A stretch of 64,000 bases of DNA. Origin: Chloroflexota bacterium (lineage in GTDB: Bacteria; Chloroflexota; Dormibacteria; Dormibacterales; Dormibacteraceae). Each line of letters starts with the position of its first letter. Position 1 is the first letter of the stretch. Shown piece after piece: positions 1 to 7,325 of the stretch. Where the stretch lies: contig VBGP01000008.1 of the NCBI GenBank assembly GCA_005880795.1, forward strand, positions 62,001 through 126,000, given 5' to 3'. Position numbers and translations under genes: made by a program. A model generated the notes under the pieces. The model did no database searches and was not told where the DNA came from. It worked only from the letters and a program-made list of their open reading frames with translations.

Positions 1-2
1 AG

Positions 3-491
3 ACTTTCGTCGTCGCCACCGAACGCCTGAAGCCAAAAGCCCGCGACCTGTTCAGGTCGGCCGTCACCGCCAAGCTCGGTTGGTACGGCGCCGACCTGCT
101 CGCGGTGCGTGAGGTGGCGCGGACCGGCGAAGCGGTCGCCGCGGCCTACCGCGAGGCGATCGCCGGCGGCGCGGACCTGGTCCTGTTCGCCGGCGCCTCC
201 GCGATCGATCCGCTCGATCCCGCCTACGCGGAGCTCAACCACGCCGGCGGCGAGCTGCTGCAGCTCGGGGCCCCGATGCATCCGGGCAGCATGCTGTGGC
301 TGGGCCGGCTGGGCAAGGCCGCCGTGGTCGGCGTCGCTTCTTGCGCGGGTTTCGGACGCAACAGCTCGCTCGACCTTCTGCTGCCGTTCGTCTTCGCCTA
401 CGGCCGGGCCGACGCCGGCGATCTGCGGCGCCTGGGTCACGGCGGCCTGATCGAAGCGGCGGCAGGGAGACGCTTCCCGCCTTACACCTGA
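3..491 (+). CDS. Molybdopterin-binding domain protein (5' partial)
   Basis: The reading frame is already open at the window edge (first full codon at base 3), so only the last 162 residues are visible. The visible part resembles the MoaB/MogA-like molybdopterin-binding domain found as the C-terminal half of some molybdenum-cofactor cytidylyltransferase-like proteins. It has a segment LVLFAGASAIDPLDP, where family members carry a GGAS...D loop, then a G-rich stretch GAPMHPGSMLWLGRLG and the closing segment VVGVASCAGFGRNSSLD, matching the usual VIGLPGCARSP..N..D pattern. The role in cofactor handling is inferred from family resemblance. The stop overlaps the end of the convergent DUF309 gene by 10 bases. 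Confidence 0.6.
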   Translation, partial: TFVVATERLKPKARDLFRSAVTAKLGWYGADLLAVREVARTGEAVAAAYREAIAGGADLVLFAGASAIDPLDPAYAELNHAGGELLQLGAPMHPGSMLWLGRLGKAAVVGVASCAGFGRNSSLDLLLPFVFAYGRADAGDLRRLGHGGLIEAAAGRRFPPYT

Positions 492-826
492 CCTATGCGT
501 GGCATTGACAGGTCCGGCCAATCGTCCTCGTTCATTGCAGCGAGGAATCCATCCACTCGTGCGACAAGGGGCGCCAGGCGCAGTCCTCGGTGACTGGGCA
601 GGTACGGGCGGAGATAGTCCGTCCCGCTGCGCCACTTGTTGACCGCGCCGCGGCGGTTGTGCCGTGTGTAGTGCAGGCAGCCCGCCGCAACCTGGATCAA
701 ACCCTTGTAGAACCCGGAGTCGGGACCCTTGCGGTCAGGCGTCCAATCCCTCTCCCACACCTCGTGGGCGTCCCAGTAGCGACCGTTGTTAAAAAGGTCG
801 ACTCCCTCCGTCAACAAGTCGGTCAT
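482..826 (-). CDS. DUF309 domain protein
   Basis: This 114-residue protein has the DUF309 hallmarks: an N-terminal helix FNNGRYWDAHEVWE with the conserved HE-WE motif, then FYKGLIQVAAGCLHY, where the family has a conserved K-G-IQ-AAG-H helix. These small all-helical proteins are widespread in bacteria and have no established biochemical role. The ATG start lies only 15 bases from the divergent HD-domain gene, so the two transcripts must begin inside or next to each other's promoters. The family call is secure; the function is unknown. Confidence 0.8.
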   Translation of the reverse strand: MTDLLTEGVDLFNNGRYWDAHEVWERDWTPDRKGPDSGFYKGLIQVAAGCLHYTRHNRRGAVNKWRSGTDYLRPYLPSHRGLRLAPLVARVDGFLAAMNEDDWPDLSMPRIGQV

Positions 827-841
827 CGTGATAATCGGTTC
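827..841. promoter_or_regulatory. 15-bp divergent intergenic promoter region
   Basis: The gap between the divergent ATGs of the DUF309 gene (826, minus) and the HD gene (842, plus) contains GTGATAATCGG. GATAAT at 830-835 could act as a -10 box for the plus-strand gene, ending 6 bases before its ATG. On the minus strand the same bases read GATTATC. The spacing implies leaderless transcripts. No -35 element was identified with confidence. Confidence 0.45.
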
Positions 842-2230
842 ATGGACGAGGCTCGTTCGGAATACTCGCGTGTCAACTTATCGAGCGATCCCATCTATCG
901 CTACCTTCGCATCACCAAAGGCGGCGCCGGGGGAGTCGCCGGGCAGGCGGCGGAGCAGGACCTGGTCGATGCCGCTTGGCTGCAGCGCCTGCGCCGGATC
1001 CACCAGCTGCAGAGCGCGTGGTGGGTGTTCGCGACCGCGGAGCACTCGCGCTTCCAGCACGCGCTCGGCGCCATGCACCTCGCCGGCGAGTGGACGCAGC
1101 ACCTTTACCGGTCGCTCAGGGTGGCAATGGGCGATGTGCCGTCGCCTCAGCTCGTGGAGGAGACGATGCGCATCGCGGGGCTGCTTCACGACGTGGGCCA
1201 CGGGCCGTTCGGCCACTTCTTCGACGAGAACTACCTGGACACGTGGGACCTCGACCACGAGATGATCGGACGCGAGCTGATCACAGGTCCGCTCGCGGAC
1301 CTGGTGGCTGAGCTCGGGGCGTCGCCCACCGCCGACTTCGAGCGCGGCGAACGGATTGACCCGCGGTGGGTCGCCTTTCTCATCTCGTCGCGCGAGCTGG
1401 AGGGATTCCAGCCGCCGCCCTGGCTCGTCGCATTGCGGCCGGCCCTGATCGGCGCGTACTCGGCCGACAACATGGATTACGTCCCGCGCGATTCCTATAT
1501 ATGTGGCGTGTCGGCCGGTCCGGTCGACGTGCAGCGGATCATCCATTACTCCTTCATCTCGGAACGCGGCCTCACTCTCCATGCCCACGCCGCCGAAGCG
1601 CTCTACATGTTCCTCAACTCGCGTCTCTACCTCTATCACCAGGTCTATTTCCACCGCACCGTCCGGCGGATCGACCTCCAGCTTCGCGAGGTGTTCCGGC
1701 CGACCCTCGAGGTCTTGCTGGGAGGGAACCCGCTCGAGCGGCTGGATCGCTACCTCGGGCTCACCGAGTGGTCGCTGCTGTCGGACGTCGATCGTTGGGC
1801 AAAGGGCGACGGAGATGCCCAGCACCGCGAGCTGGGCCAGGCATGGGCGGCCGTGGTCGCACGCAAGCTCAAGTGGAGGCTGATCTACCAGGGCCATACC
1901 GATGCGCGCGACGTTCCCAGCGCCGCCCTGAGCGTGACGCGCGAGCAGTTCGCACGCCAGCTTCGCGAACGCCTGCCTTCGAAGCTCCACGACATCGAGT
2001 TCGAGGTCGACGTGGCGGCCCAGGAATCGCGTGCGTTCAACCCGATGACCGAAACGGCGGACATCCTCTTCTACGAGCCGCTGGAGGACAGCTACCGGCA
2101 GAGCCGCGTGCTCGACCTCTTCAAGCGACTCCCTGTCCGGATGGCGCTGTTTCGAATCTTTGCGCGTGACGAAACCAACAGGCACGAGCTGATTCGGGCC
2201 GCGAACGAGGTGCTGGGGCTGACCGGCTAG
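842..2230 (+). CDS. HD-domain phosphohydrolase (dGTPase/YdhJ-like)
   Basis: This 462-residue protein carries an N-terminal HD metal-dependent phosphohydrolase domain. Around residues 45-75 it has RLRRIHQLQSAWWVF followed by SRFQHALGAMHLA, and it has the HD doublet at H116-D117 in LLHDVGHGPFGHFFDE, then LDHEMIGREL. This order (R..QL, H in the FQH motif, HD with following GHGPFSH) matches the dGTPase-like HD superfamily of COG1078, expected to cleave a nucleotide or related phosphoester with bound metal. The substrate cannot be told from sequence. The frame stays open upstream to 590, but ATG 842 is chosen because the upstream part overlaps DUF309 antisense and a -10 box sits just before 842. 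Confidence 0.82.
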   Translation: MDEARSEYSRVNLSSDPIYRYLRITKGGAGGVAGQAAEQDLVDAAWLQRLRRIHQLQSAWWVFATAEHSRFQHALGAMHLAGEWTQHLYRSLRVAMGDVPSPQLVEETMRIAGLLHDVGHGPFGHFFDENYLDTWDLDHEMIGRELITGPLADLVAELGASPTADFERGERIDPRWVAFLISSRELEGFQPPPWLVALRPALIGAYSADNMDYVPRDSYICGVSAGPVDVQRIIHYSFISERGLTLHAHAAEALYMFLNSRLYLYHQVYFHRTVRRIDLQLREVFRPTLEVLLGGNPLERLDRYLGLTEWSLLSDVDRWAKGDGDAQHRELGQAWAAVVARKLKWRLIYQGHTDARDVPSAALSVTREQFARQLRERLPSKLHDIEFEVDVAAQESRAFNPMTETADILFYEPLEDSYRQSRVLDLFKRLPVRMALFRIFARDETNRHELIRAANEVLGLTG

Positions 2231-2472
2231 AAGTCGTCGTCGCCGGAGCCGAAATCGTCGTCCCCGCGTCCGAAGGTGTCATCACCACCGAAGTCGTCGT
2301 CCCCGCCGTCACTTTCGCTTTCACCTGAGCTGATGGTGGCGAATGACGAGACGAGCCGGCGAAGCGAATGCTTGCCGCAATGCGGGCACGCCGGATCCGG
2401 TGAGGAGTAGCTGGAGAGCAGCGCCGTGGAACGCTTGCCGCATTCCTCACACCGGTATTCGTAAATCGGCAC
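2227..2472 (-). CDS. FmdB-family zinc ribbon protein with acidic DDDFG tail
   Basis: This 81-residue protein starts at GTG 2472 and opens with the diagnostic FmdB zinc ribbon: PIYEYRCEECG near the N-terminus and CPHCG about 20 residues later, giving a CxxC...CxxC metal site. The second half is a low-complexity acidic tail made of four imperfect GDDDFG units. FmdB proteins are putative regulators of uncertain function. An open frame extends upstream to 2697, but that extension is antisense to the dehydratase gene and lacks family similarity. The start is 16 bases from the divergent dehydratase start. The stop overlaps the HD gene by 4 bases, convergently. Confidence 0.8.
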   Translation of the reverse strand: MPIYEYRCEECGKRSTALLSSYSSPDPACPHCGKHSLRRLVSSFATISSGESESDGGDDDFGGDDTFGRGDDDFGSGDDDF

Positions 2473-2488
2473 GAATACGATTATCAGC
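2473..2488. promoter_or_regulatory. 16-bp gap with overlapping divergent -10 elements
   Basis: For the plus strand, TACGAT at 2476-2481 ends 7 bases before GTG 2489. For the minus strand, GATAAT (complement of 2480-2485) ends 7 bases before GTG 2472. Both fit leaderless initiation at the start codon, and the two hexamers overlap by two bases, so simultaneous firing looks mutually exclusive. Confidence 0.5.
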
Positions 2489-3397
2489 GTGATCCCGATC
2501 GAACGCATTCGCGCGGCCGCCGAGAGTGCCCGCCCGCACGTCTTGCGCTCGCCGCTCGTTCCGGTCGAGGGCGCGCTCCTAAAGTTGGAGTGCCTGCAGC
2601 CCACCGGGAGCTTCAAGGTGCGCGGCTTTTTCGCCGCCGCGCTGGCTCTCCCTCCGGAGCGGCTTCGCCGGGGTCTGATCACCGTCAGCGCCGGCAACGC
2701 GGCCCAGGCCTGCGCCTACGTCGCGCGCCAGCTCGATGTGCCCTGTCGCGTGTTCATGTACGACACCGCGCCCCCGCCCAAGCTCGCCGGCGTCAAGCGG
2801 TGGGGCGCCACGCCGATCCTTCTGCCCCGGGACGAGCTGCTGCAGTGGATGGCCGCCGAAGGTTGGCACAAAGAGCCCGAGTCCTTCATCCATCCCTTCG
2901 CGGACGATGAGGTGATGGCGGGCCACGGCGGGCTCGGGCTCGAGCTGCTGGAGGACCTGCCTGACCTGGCGCGGGTCCTGGTGCCGGTGGGCGGGGGCGG
3001 GCTGGTGAGTGGAATCGCCTCCGCACTCAAAGGATCGCGGCCGGAGATCGAGGTGGTCGGCGTGCAGTCGGATGGCTACCCGCTGTGGATTCGAAGCTTC
3101 GAGGCGGGAGGCCCCGTCTCCATCCAGCCGGACACCATCGCCGACGGCACGACCGCACCATTCGACGCACGAATGTTCGAGCTGCTCAAGGAGTGCGTCG
3201 ACCGCTGGCTGATGGTGCCTGAGCCGCGTCTGAGGGCCGCCGTGCCGGAGCTCGCCTCGGCCGCGAAGGTGGTGGCCGAAGGTGCGGGGGCGCTTGCCTA
3301 TGCGGCGCTCGAACAGCTGGAGCCGGGACCGACCACCGTCGCCGTCGTCAGCGGCGGCAACATCGACCCGAAGCTGCTGGCTGCCTTTCTCAGCTGA
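2489..3397 (+). CDS. PLP-dependent threonine/serine dehydratase-like protein
   Basis: This 302-residue fold-type II PLP enzyme resembles threonine dehydratase catalytic domains. The PLP lysine is K43 in GSFKVRG, the substrate loop is SAGNAAQA, and the phosphate-binding glycine loop is VPVGGGGLVSG. It ends with VAVVSGGNID, typical of the family. There is no C-terminal ACT regulatory domain, so it is a catabolic-type or stand-alone deaminase (threonine to 2-oxobutyrate, or serine to pyruvate) rather than a feedback-regulated IlvA. The exact substrate is open, because serine racemases share this layout. The GTG start is supported by a -10-like TACGAT 7 bases upstream. Confidence 0.8.
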   Translation: MIPIERIRAAAESARPHVLRSPLVPVEGALLKLECLQPTGSFKVRGFFAAALALPPERLRRGLITVSAGNAAQACAYVARQLDVPCRVFMYDTAPPPKLAGVKRWGATPILLPRDELLQWMAAEGWHKEPESFIHPFADDEVMAGHGGLGLELLEDLPDLARVLVPVGGGGLVSGIASALKGSRPEIEVVGVQSDGYPLWIRSFEAGGPVSIQPDTIADGTTAPFDARMFELLKECVDRWLMVPEPRLRAAVPELASAAKVVAEGAGALAYAALEQLEPGPTTVAVVSGGNIDPKLLAAFLS

Positions 3398-4067
3398 CCC
3401 TTCGCATAGCCCATGGGCCCCGCCTGACCAGCGCGACCAGCATCGAGACAAACAGCGCCGCGTCGACAACTCCGGAGATGTATGCGACGACACGTGTCCA
3501 TTGCGGAGGGCGGACCGCCTGTGCCGCACTCAGGGCCCCGCCCGCCGCCAGGTCGATGAGGTTGTAAACGAACCCGAGCATTCCGAATCCGACCAGGACC
3601 AGGATCGCGTAGTAAGCCCACACCCACCGCTTCCATGCGGCGACGATCGCGACGACCGCGATGCTGATCCCGATGAAGGCGCCGATCCACAGGCTGCCTG
3701 TCATCAGTGAGCTCATCATTTCGTTAAAGCCTGGGGGCGGGCCCTCGCCTGGTGGGTAGGCGTTCTGCTGTCGCTGGACGCTCTGCTGCATGACCTGGGA
3801 CATGTATCCGCCCATCCAGAACGGCAGGAACACCTCATAGACCGCCGATTGGGCGTACCACGCGATGACGGCGATCTGCAGCGGCCGCGTCCAGGACGTG
3901 GGTTGGCGGGGAGGCCGGGTCGGCTGGTAGGCGGGGACGTAAGCCGGAACGGCGAGCGCCTCCCACGCGGATCCGTTCCAGCGGTGCCGGCCATCCGGCG
4001 AGAGCGTGCTCAGCCAGCGCTGCCCGTCCCAGTAGTACATGCCGTCGGGCGATAGGCGCGCGCTCAG
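3390..4067 (-). CDS. Membrane protein with N-terminal SPDG-W repeats
   Basis: About 225 residues. The N-terminus has two tandem copies of an SPDG...W.G..W unit (SPDGMYYWDGQRW and SPDGRHRWNGSAW), as in DUF2510-like modules, followed by a proline-rich linker and four predicted membrane segments: around IAVIAWYAQSAVYEVF, LWIGAFIGISIAVVAIV, YYAILVLVGFGML and the C-terminal VVDAALFVSMLVAL. The start is uncertain. ATG 4040 would cut the first repeat, so CTG 4067 in a CTGA overlap with the threonine aldolase stop is preferred, with GAGGAGG just upstream. Function unknown. It is probably co-transcribed with ltaE. Confidence 0.65.
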   Translation of the reverse strand: MSARLSPDGMYYWDGQRWLSTLSPDGRHRWNGSAWEALAVPAYVPAYQPTRPPRQPTSWTRPLQIAVIAWYAQSAVYEVFLPFWMGGYMSQVMQQSVQRQQNAYPPGEGPPPGFNEMMSSLMTGSLWIGAFIGISIAVVAIVAAWKRWVWAYYAILVLVGFGMLGFVYNLIDLAAGGALSAAQAVRPPQWTRVVAYISGVVDAALFVSMLVALVRRGPWAMRRVS

Positions 4068-5095
4068 GCTGTCAGGACCTCCTCGCAGATCTGCAGCGCC
4101 GACTGCACGTCGGCGGGTTCGATCCCGTAATGGGTGACAAAGCGCATCTGCCGCGGCCCAGTCGATGTGGAGAGCAGGCCGCGCTTGGTGCATTCATCGG
4201 TGAACTGTTGGGCCGGCATCGAGTCGACGTCGAAATAGACGAGATTGGTCTGTACCCGACGCAGGTCGCACCTCACTCCGGGCAGCTCCGCGAGGCCCTC
4301 GGCCAGGGTGCGTGCGTTGGCATGGTCCTCGGCGAGGCGGTCGACCATCCGGTCGAGAGCGATCAGACCGGCGGCCGCCAGAACTCCGACCTGGCGCATG
4401 CCGCCACCGAGGCGCTTGCGCCACCGCTTCGCCTCCTCGATGTCCTCTTGCGAACCGCAAAAAATGCTGCCCACAGGGCATGCGAGTCCTTTCGACAGGC
4501 AGAAGGTGACCGTGTCGGCGCACGCCGCGATCTCCGCCGCGGGCACACCGAGGGCGACCGCGGCGTTGAAGATGCGCGCCCCGTCGAGGTGGACCCTCAG
4601 GCCCTGCGCTCGCGCGGCGTCGCTTGCTGCCCGCAGGTCATCCAGCGGCCACACGATCCCCCCATGGCGGTTGTGGGTGTTCTCGAACGTGACGGCCGCG
4701 CTGATGGGCTGGTGTGGATCGTCCCGAGGGCGCACGGCATCGACGATCTGCCGGCCCGACATGACCCCGGCGTCCGTGGGAATCGGACGGATCTGCACGC
4801 CGCACACGGCCGCCGCCCCGGCGGTCTCGTAGTAAAAGGTGTGCGAGTCGGCATCGGCGATGAGCTCCTCACCCCGCTGTGCGTTGACCGCGATGCCGAT
4901 CAGGTTGCCCATCGTTCCGCTCGGGACGAAGGTCGCTGCCTCCTTGCCCATGCGGTCGGCGGCCACCTCCATGAGCCGGTTGGCGGTCGGGTCGTCGCCG
5001 AACACATCGTCCCCCAGCGGGGAGGTGACCATCGCCTGGCGCATCTCCGGGCTGGGCATCGCCACCGTGTCGGAGCGGAAGTCGATGACCGCCAC
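4064..5095 (-). CDS. ltaE: Low-specificity L-threonine aldolase
   Basis: This 343-residue PLP enzyme cleaves L-threonine (or allo-threonine) to glycine and acetaldehyde. Family signatures run through the protein: FRSDTVAMPSPEM at the N-terminus, VFGDDPTANRLME, the VPSGTMGNLI substrate region, HLDGARIFNA with the PLP-ring aspartate, and the Schiff-base lysine in CLSKGL around residue 200. Length is normal. GTG 5095 is used; a -10-like TAGATT on the minus strand (complement of 5102-5107) ends 6 bases before it, so the transcript looks leaderless. The next gene on this strand starts in a CTGA overlap. Confidence 0.9.
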   Translation of the reverse strand: MAVIDFRSDTVAMPSPEMRQAMVTSPLGDDVFGDDPTANRLMEVAADRMGKEAATFVPSGTMGNLIGIAVNAQRGEELIADADSHTFYYETAGAAAVCGVQIRPIPTDAGVMSGRQIVDAVRPRDDPHQPISAAVTFENTHNRHGGIVWPLDDLRAASDAARAQGLRVHLDGARIFNAAVALGVPAAEIAACADTVTFCLSKGLACPVGSIFCGSQEDIEEAKRWRKRLGGGMRQVGVLAAAGLIALDRMVDRLAEDHANARTLAEGLAELPGVRCDLRRVQTNLVYFDVDSMPAQQFTDECTKRGLLSTSTGPRQMRFVTHYGIEPADVQSALQICEEVLTA

Positions 5096-5101
5096 CCGAT
5101 T

Positions 5102-5163
5102 AATCTAACCCCCCATATGAGGGGCCCCCGCCAAATCAAGGCATTGCCGCAGATTTGGTGGGG
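5102..5163. promoter_or_regulatory. Inverted repeat and -10 box between ltaE and the amidohydrolase
   Basis: CCCCGCCAAATC at 5126-5137 is matched by GATTTGGTGGGG at 5152-5163, a 12-base arm pair with one G-T wobble and a 14-base spacer. The two CCAAATC/GATTTGG cores lie 21 bp apart centre to centre, about two helical turns, as in a dimeric operator. As RNA, the right arm would also bury the G-rich ribosome binding site of the amidohydrolase, whose GTG is at 5169. The minus-strand -10 box for ltaE is at 5102-5107. Confidence 0.5.
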
Positions 5164-5168
5164 ATAAA

Positions 5169-6707
5169 GTGAGAGCCGATCTGATCCTGGCGCGCGGACG
5201 GATCCGCACGCTGGGACGCTCAGGTCTCAATCCCCACACTCACCTTGCCGTTGCCGGCGGCCAGGTGCTTGCCTGCGGCGGTCGCGAGGTGATGGGCCTG
5301 CGCGGTCCCCGGACGCGGATCGTCGACCTCGCCGGAGCCGCCGTGCTTCCAGGCTTCAACGATGCCCACGCGCACGTCGTCTACTACGGGCTGACGCGAT
5401 TCGGCGCCGACCTGAGCGGCGCGACCGGCATCGACGACATCCTCGAGCGCCTCAAGGACCATGCCCGCGGCCTGAAACCCGGTGAATGGCAGCAGGGCAT
5501 GGGCTACCGGACCGACGAGCTGGTCGAGCGAAGGCAGCCCCATCGGACGGAGCTGGACCGCGTGACGGGCGATCGCCCCGCGTTCATCGACGAACGCGGC
5601 GGGCATGCCCGGGTGGCCAATTCGGCAGCGCTCGCCGCCGCCGCGATCACAACCGAGACGCCGAATCCGCAGGGCGGGCGGATTGGCCGCGACCTCAACC
5701 GAGCGCCGAACGGTCTCCTGCTCGAGTCAGCGATGCGCCTGGTGGCGGACGTTCAGCCTCCGCCGAGCCTCGACCGTCGGGTCGACGGGGTTTTGAAAGC
5801 ACAGGAGCTGCTCGTCTCGCGCGGCATCACGTCGGTCGGCGCGGCGGTCAACCGGGGATTCGCCGACGACCTGCGCGCCTACGAGAGGCTCGCCCAGGAC
5901 GGCCGCCTCACGATCCGGGTCAATGAGTTCCTGTCTTGGGAGCTGCTCGAAGCCGCATCCAGCCTGGGTGTTCGGGCCGGCTTCGGTGGGCCGCTGGTGC
6001 GCGCAGGGCCGATCAAGGTTTTCATCGACGGTGGGGCGGAACGTGTCGCGATGCGGTCAGGCGGCGGGGTGTGGCGCACGACGCGGGACGAGCTTCGCGA
6101 GCTCGTATCACGCGCGACTGCCAGCGGCCTGCAGGTGGCCGCCCACGCCATTGGGGACGCCGCCATCGAGGCCATGTGCGACGCGGTCGAGGGGGGCGGT
6201 GGGACCGACCTCCGCCATCGCGTCGAGCACTGCACGATCTGTCCGCCTGACCTGCAGGCGCGCATGGCCCGGCTCGGGATGGTGGCGGTGATGCAGCCGA
6301 TGGCCGCCCGCTTTGGACGCGTCGCATCGGCGATCTTCTTTCCTGTACGCGATCGGACGCACCTGGCCCCGCATCGCGGTTTGCTCAAGGCGGGCGTGCC
6401 CGTCACCTTCAGCTCTGACCTCCCGGTCTCAGCCGACCCAAATCCGTGGCCGGGCATCCGTGTTGCGGTCGAGGACCAGGTCAACGGGATCAGCCTGCTC
6501 GCCGCGCTCCGCGCTTACACCTCCGCGGGCGCTTTCGCTAGCTTCGAAGAGTCGATCAAAGGCACGCTGGAGCCGGGAATGCTCGCCGACCTGCAGATCT
6601 ACAGGGGCGACCCACTCGACGATGAGGGCGTCAACTGGGAGGAGCTCCGCCCAAGAGTCGTGCTCCTGGGCGGAGTAAGGGTGTTTGGTTCGTTTAGCGG
6701 TCGGTGA
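5169..6707 (+). CDS. Amidohydrolase family 3 protein (YtcJ-like)
   Basis: This 512-residue metal-dependent hydrolase is of the amidohydrolase_3 / YtcJ group. It has the N-terminal beta-sandwich strand ADLILARGRIRTL, the metal-binding HAH at H67 and H69 in GFNDAHAHV, a KVFIDGGAERVAMRSGG segment, the VAAHAIGDAAIEAM and HRVEHC histidine motifs, and the late FSSDLPVSADPNPW motif with the catalytic aspartate. Members deacylate or hydrolyse assorted amides, and the natural substrate is not predictable. The GTG start follows a GTGGGG stretch within an inverted repeat. Its 3' end overlaps the convergent basic protein gene by 14 bases. Confidence 0.85.
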   Translation: MRADLILARGRIRTLGRSGLNPHTHLAVAGGQVLACGGREVMGLRGPRTRIVDLAGAAVLPGFNDAHAHVVYYGLTRFGADLSGATGIDDILERLKDHARGLKPGEWQQGMGYRTDELVERRQPHRTELDRVTGDRPAFIDERGGHARVANSAALAAAAITTETPNPQGGRIGRDLNRAPNGLLLESAMRLVADVQPPPSLDRRVDGVLKAQELLVSRGITSVGAAVNRGFADDLRAYERLAQDGRLTIRVNEFLSWELLEAASSLGVRAGFGGPLVRAGPIKVFIDGGAERVAMRSGGGVWRTTRDELRELVSRATASGLQVAAHAIGDAAIEAMCDAVEGGGGTDLRHRVEHCTICPPDLQARMARLGMVAVMQPMAARFGRVASAIFFPVRDRTHLAPHRGLLKAGVPVTFSSDLPVSADPNPWPGIRVAVEDQVNGISLLAALRAYTSAGAFASFEESIKGTLEPGMLADLQIYRGDPLDDEGVNWEELRPRVVLLGGVRVFGSFSGR

Positions 6708-7263
6708 AGTCGCCCGACCCGACCATGCCGGTCTCCGGCCCCATAGGTGTGATGCCCGTCTCTGGCATGCCGCCGATGATGGTCTCGGCGGCTGGGGGAC
6801 GCCTGGTCGTCGTCCGCCGTCGAGGCGTGGCGGTCCGGGTGGTCGTCGTACCGCCTGATGACGCGCGCGGCGCGCTGCGGCGAGTCGTCGCTCTGCGTCG
6901 CGTCGCGGTAGCGGCCTTCTTGGTGCGCGTCGCTGCTCGCTTGGTGGTCGTTGCAGCTCGGCGCCGCGTGGTCGCCGCGCGCGAGCTCGTGCCGCGGGCA
7001 ATCTGCTTTGCCTGCTTGGTCAGGTCATCGATGCGCTTCAGCACGCTGTTGACGTCGGACCGCGTGCTGGCACGCTTGACCTGGGTCTGCAGCGTCTTGA
7101 TCGCCGCCCGCGCGGTCTTGTCCGCGTCTTTCATTCTTCGCTCGACCTGGCGTCTCAGGTCAGGCGGGACGCGGCTCTCCGCCTCCTTGAGTGCTCGCCG
7201 GCCGGCGCTTACCGCTCGTCCGACAAGACCGGATCGCCGTGACGTGCGCTTTCTTTTTGCCAT
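6694..7263 (-). CDS. Basic phasin-/histone H1-like protein, Arg/Ala/Thr-rich tail
   Basis: This 189-residue protein is very basic. Residues ~1-85 form an amphipathic, probably helical segment (VSAGRRALKEAESRVPPDLRRQVERRMKD is its first part, quoted only as positions ~14-42). It is followed by a repetitive tail of TRRRAATTTKRAATRTKK type resembling AlgP/histone H1-like DNA-binding tails, and a Gly/Met/Pro-rich end. It is divergent from a PhaR-like regulator, so a PHA-granule-associated or nucleoid role is plausible but unproven. The second in-frame ATG (7263) is favoured, since GGAGG sits 5 bases before it; ATG 7266 or 7275 is possible. Confidence 0.6.
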   Translation of the reverse strand: MAKRKRTSRRSGLVGRAVSAGRRALKEAESRVPPDLRRQVERRMKDADKTARAAIKTLQTQVKRASTRSDVNSVLKRIDDLTKQAKQIARGTSSRAATTRRRAATTTKRAATRTKKAATATRRRATTRRSAPRASSGGTTTTRTATPRRRTTTRRPPAAETIIGGMPETGITPMGPETGMVGSGDFTDR

Positions 7264-7294
7264 CATCACCTCCACAAAAATGCCTGGAAGGAAC

Positions 7295-7315
7295 GTTTAA
7301 CGCACCGCGTTAAAC
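7295..7315. promoter_or_regulatory. 21-bp perfect palindrome, candidate PhaR-like operator
   Basis: The 62-bp gap between the basic protein (start 7263, minus) and the PhaR-like gene (start 7326, plus) contains GTTTAACGC, a 3-base spacer ACC, then GCGTTAAAC: a flawless 9-bp inverted repeat. The right arm contains TAAACT (7311-7316), placed as a -10 box 9 bases before the regulator's GTG. A protein bound here would block that promoter, which suggests autoregulation and joint control of both genes. Confidence 0.6.
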
Positions 7316-7325
7316 TTGGGTTCCC

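Noticed and set aside
590..841. In-frame extension of the HD phosphohydrolase upstream to 590
   Set aside because: The extra 84 residues are antisense to DUF309, show no HD-family similarity, and a -10 box lies right before ATG 842.
878..2185. Long minus-strand open frame (435 codons) opposite the HD gene
   Set aside because: It is a high-GC shadow with His/Arg/Val-rich low-information translation and no domain. The plus strand carries the conserved HD protein.
2227..2320. Tandem GAC-rich repeat considered as a CRISPR or minisatellite
   Set aside because: The repeats are in frame and encode GDDDFG units at the end of the FmdB-type gene; there are no spacers.
6770..6990. Repetitive stretch considered as a DNA satellite
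   Set aside because: It encodes the Arg/Thr/Ala repeats of the basic protein; irregular codons and no fixed period.
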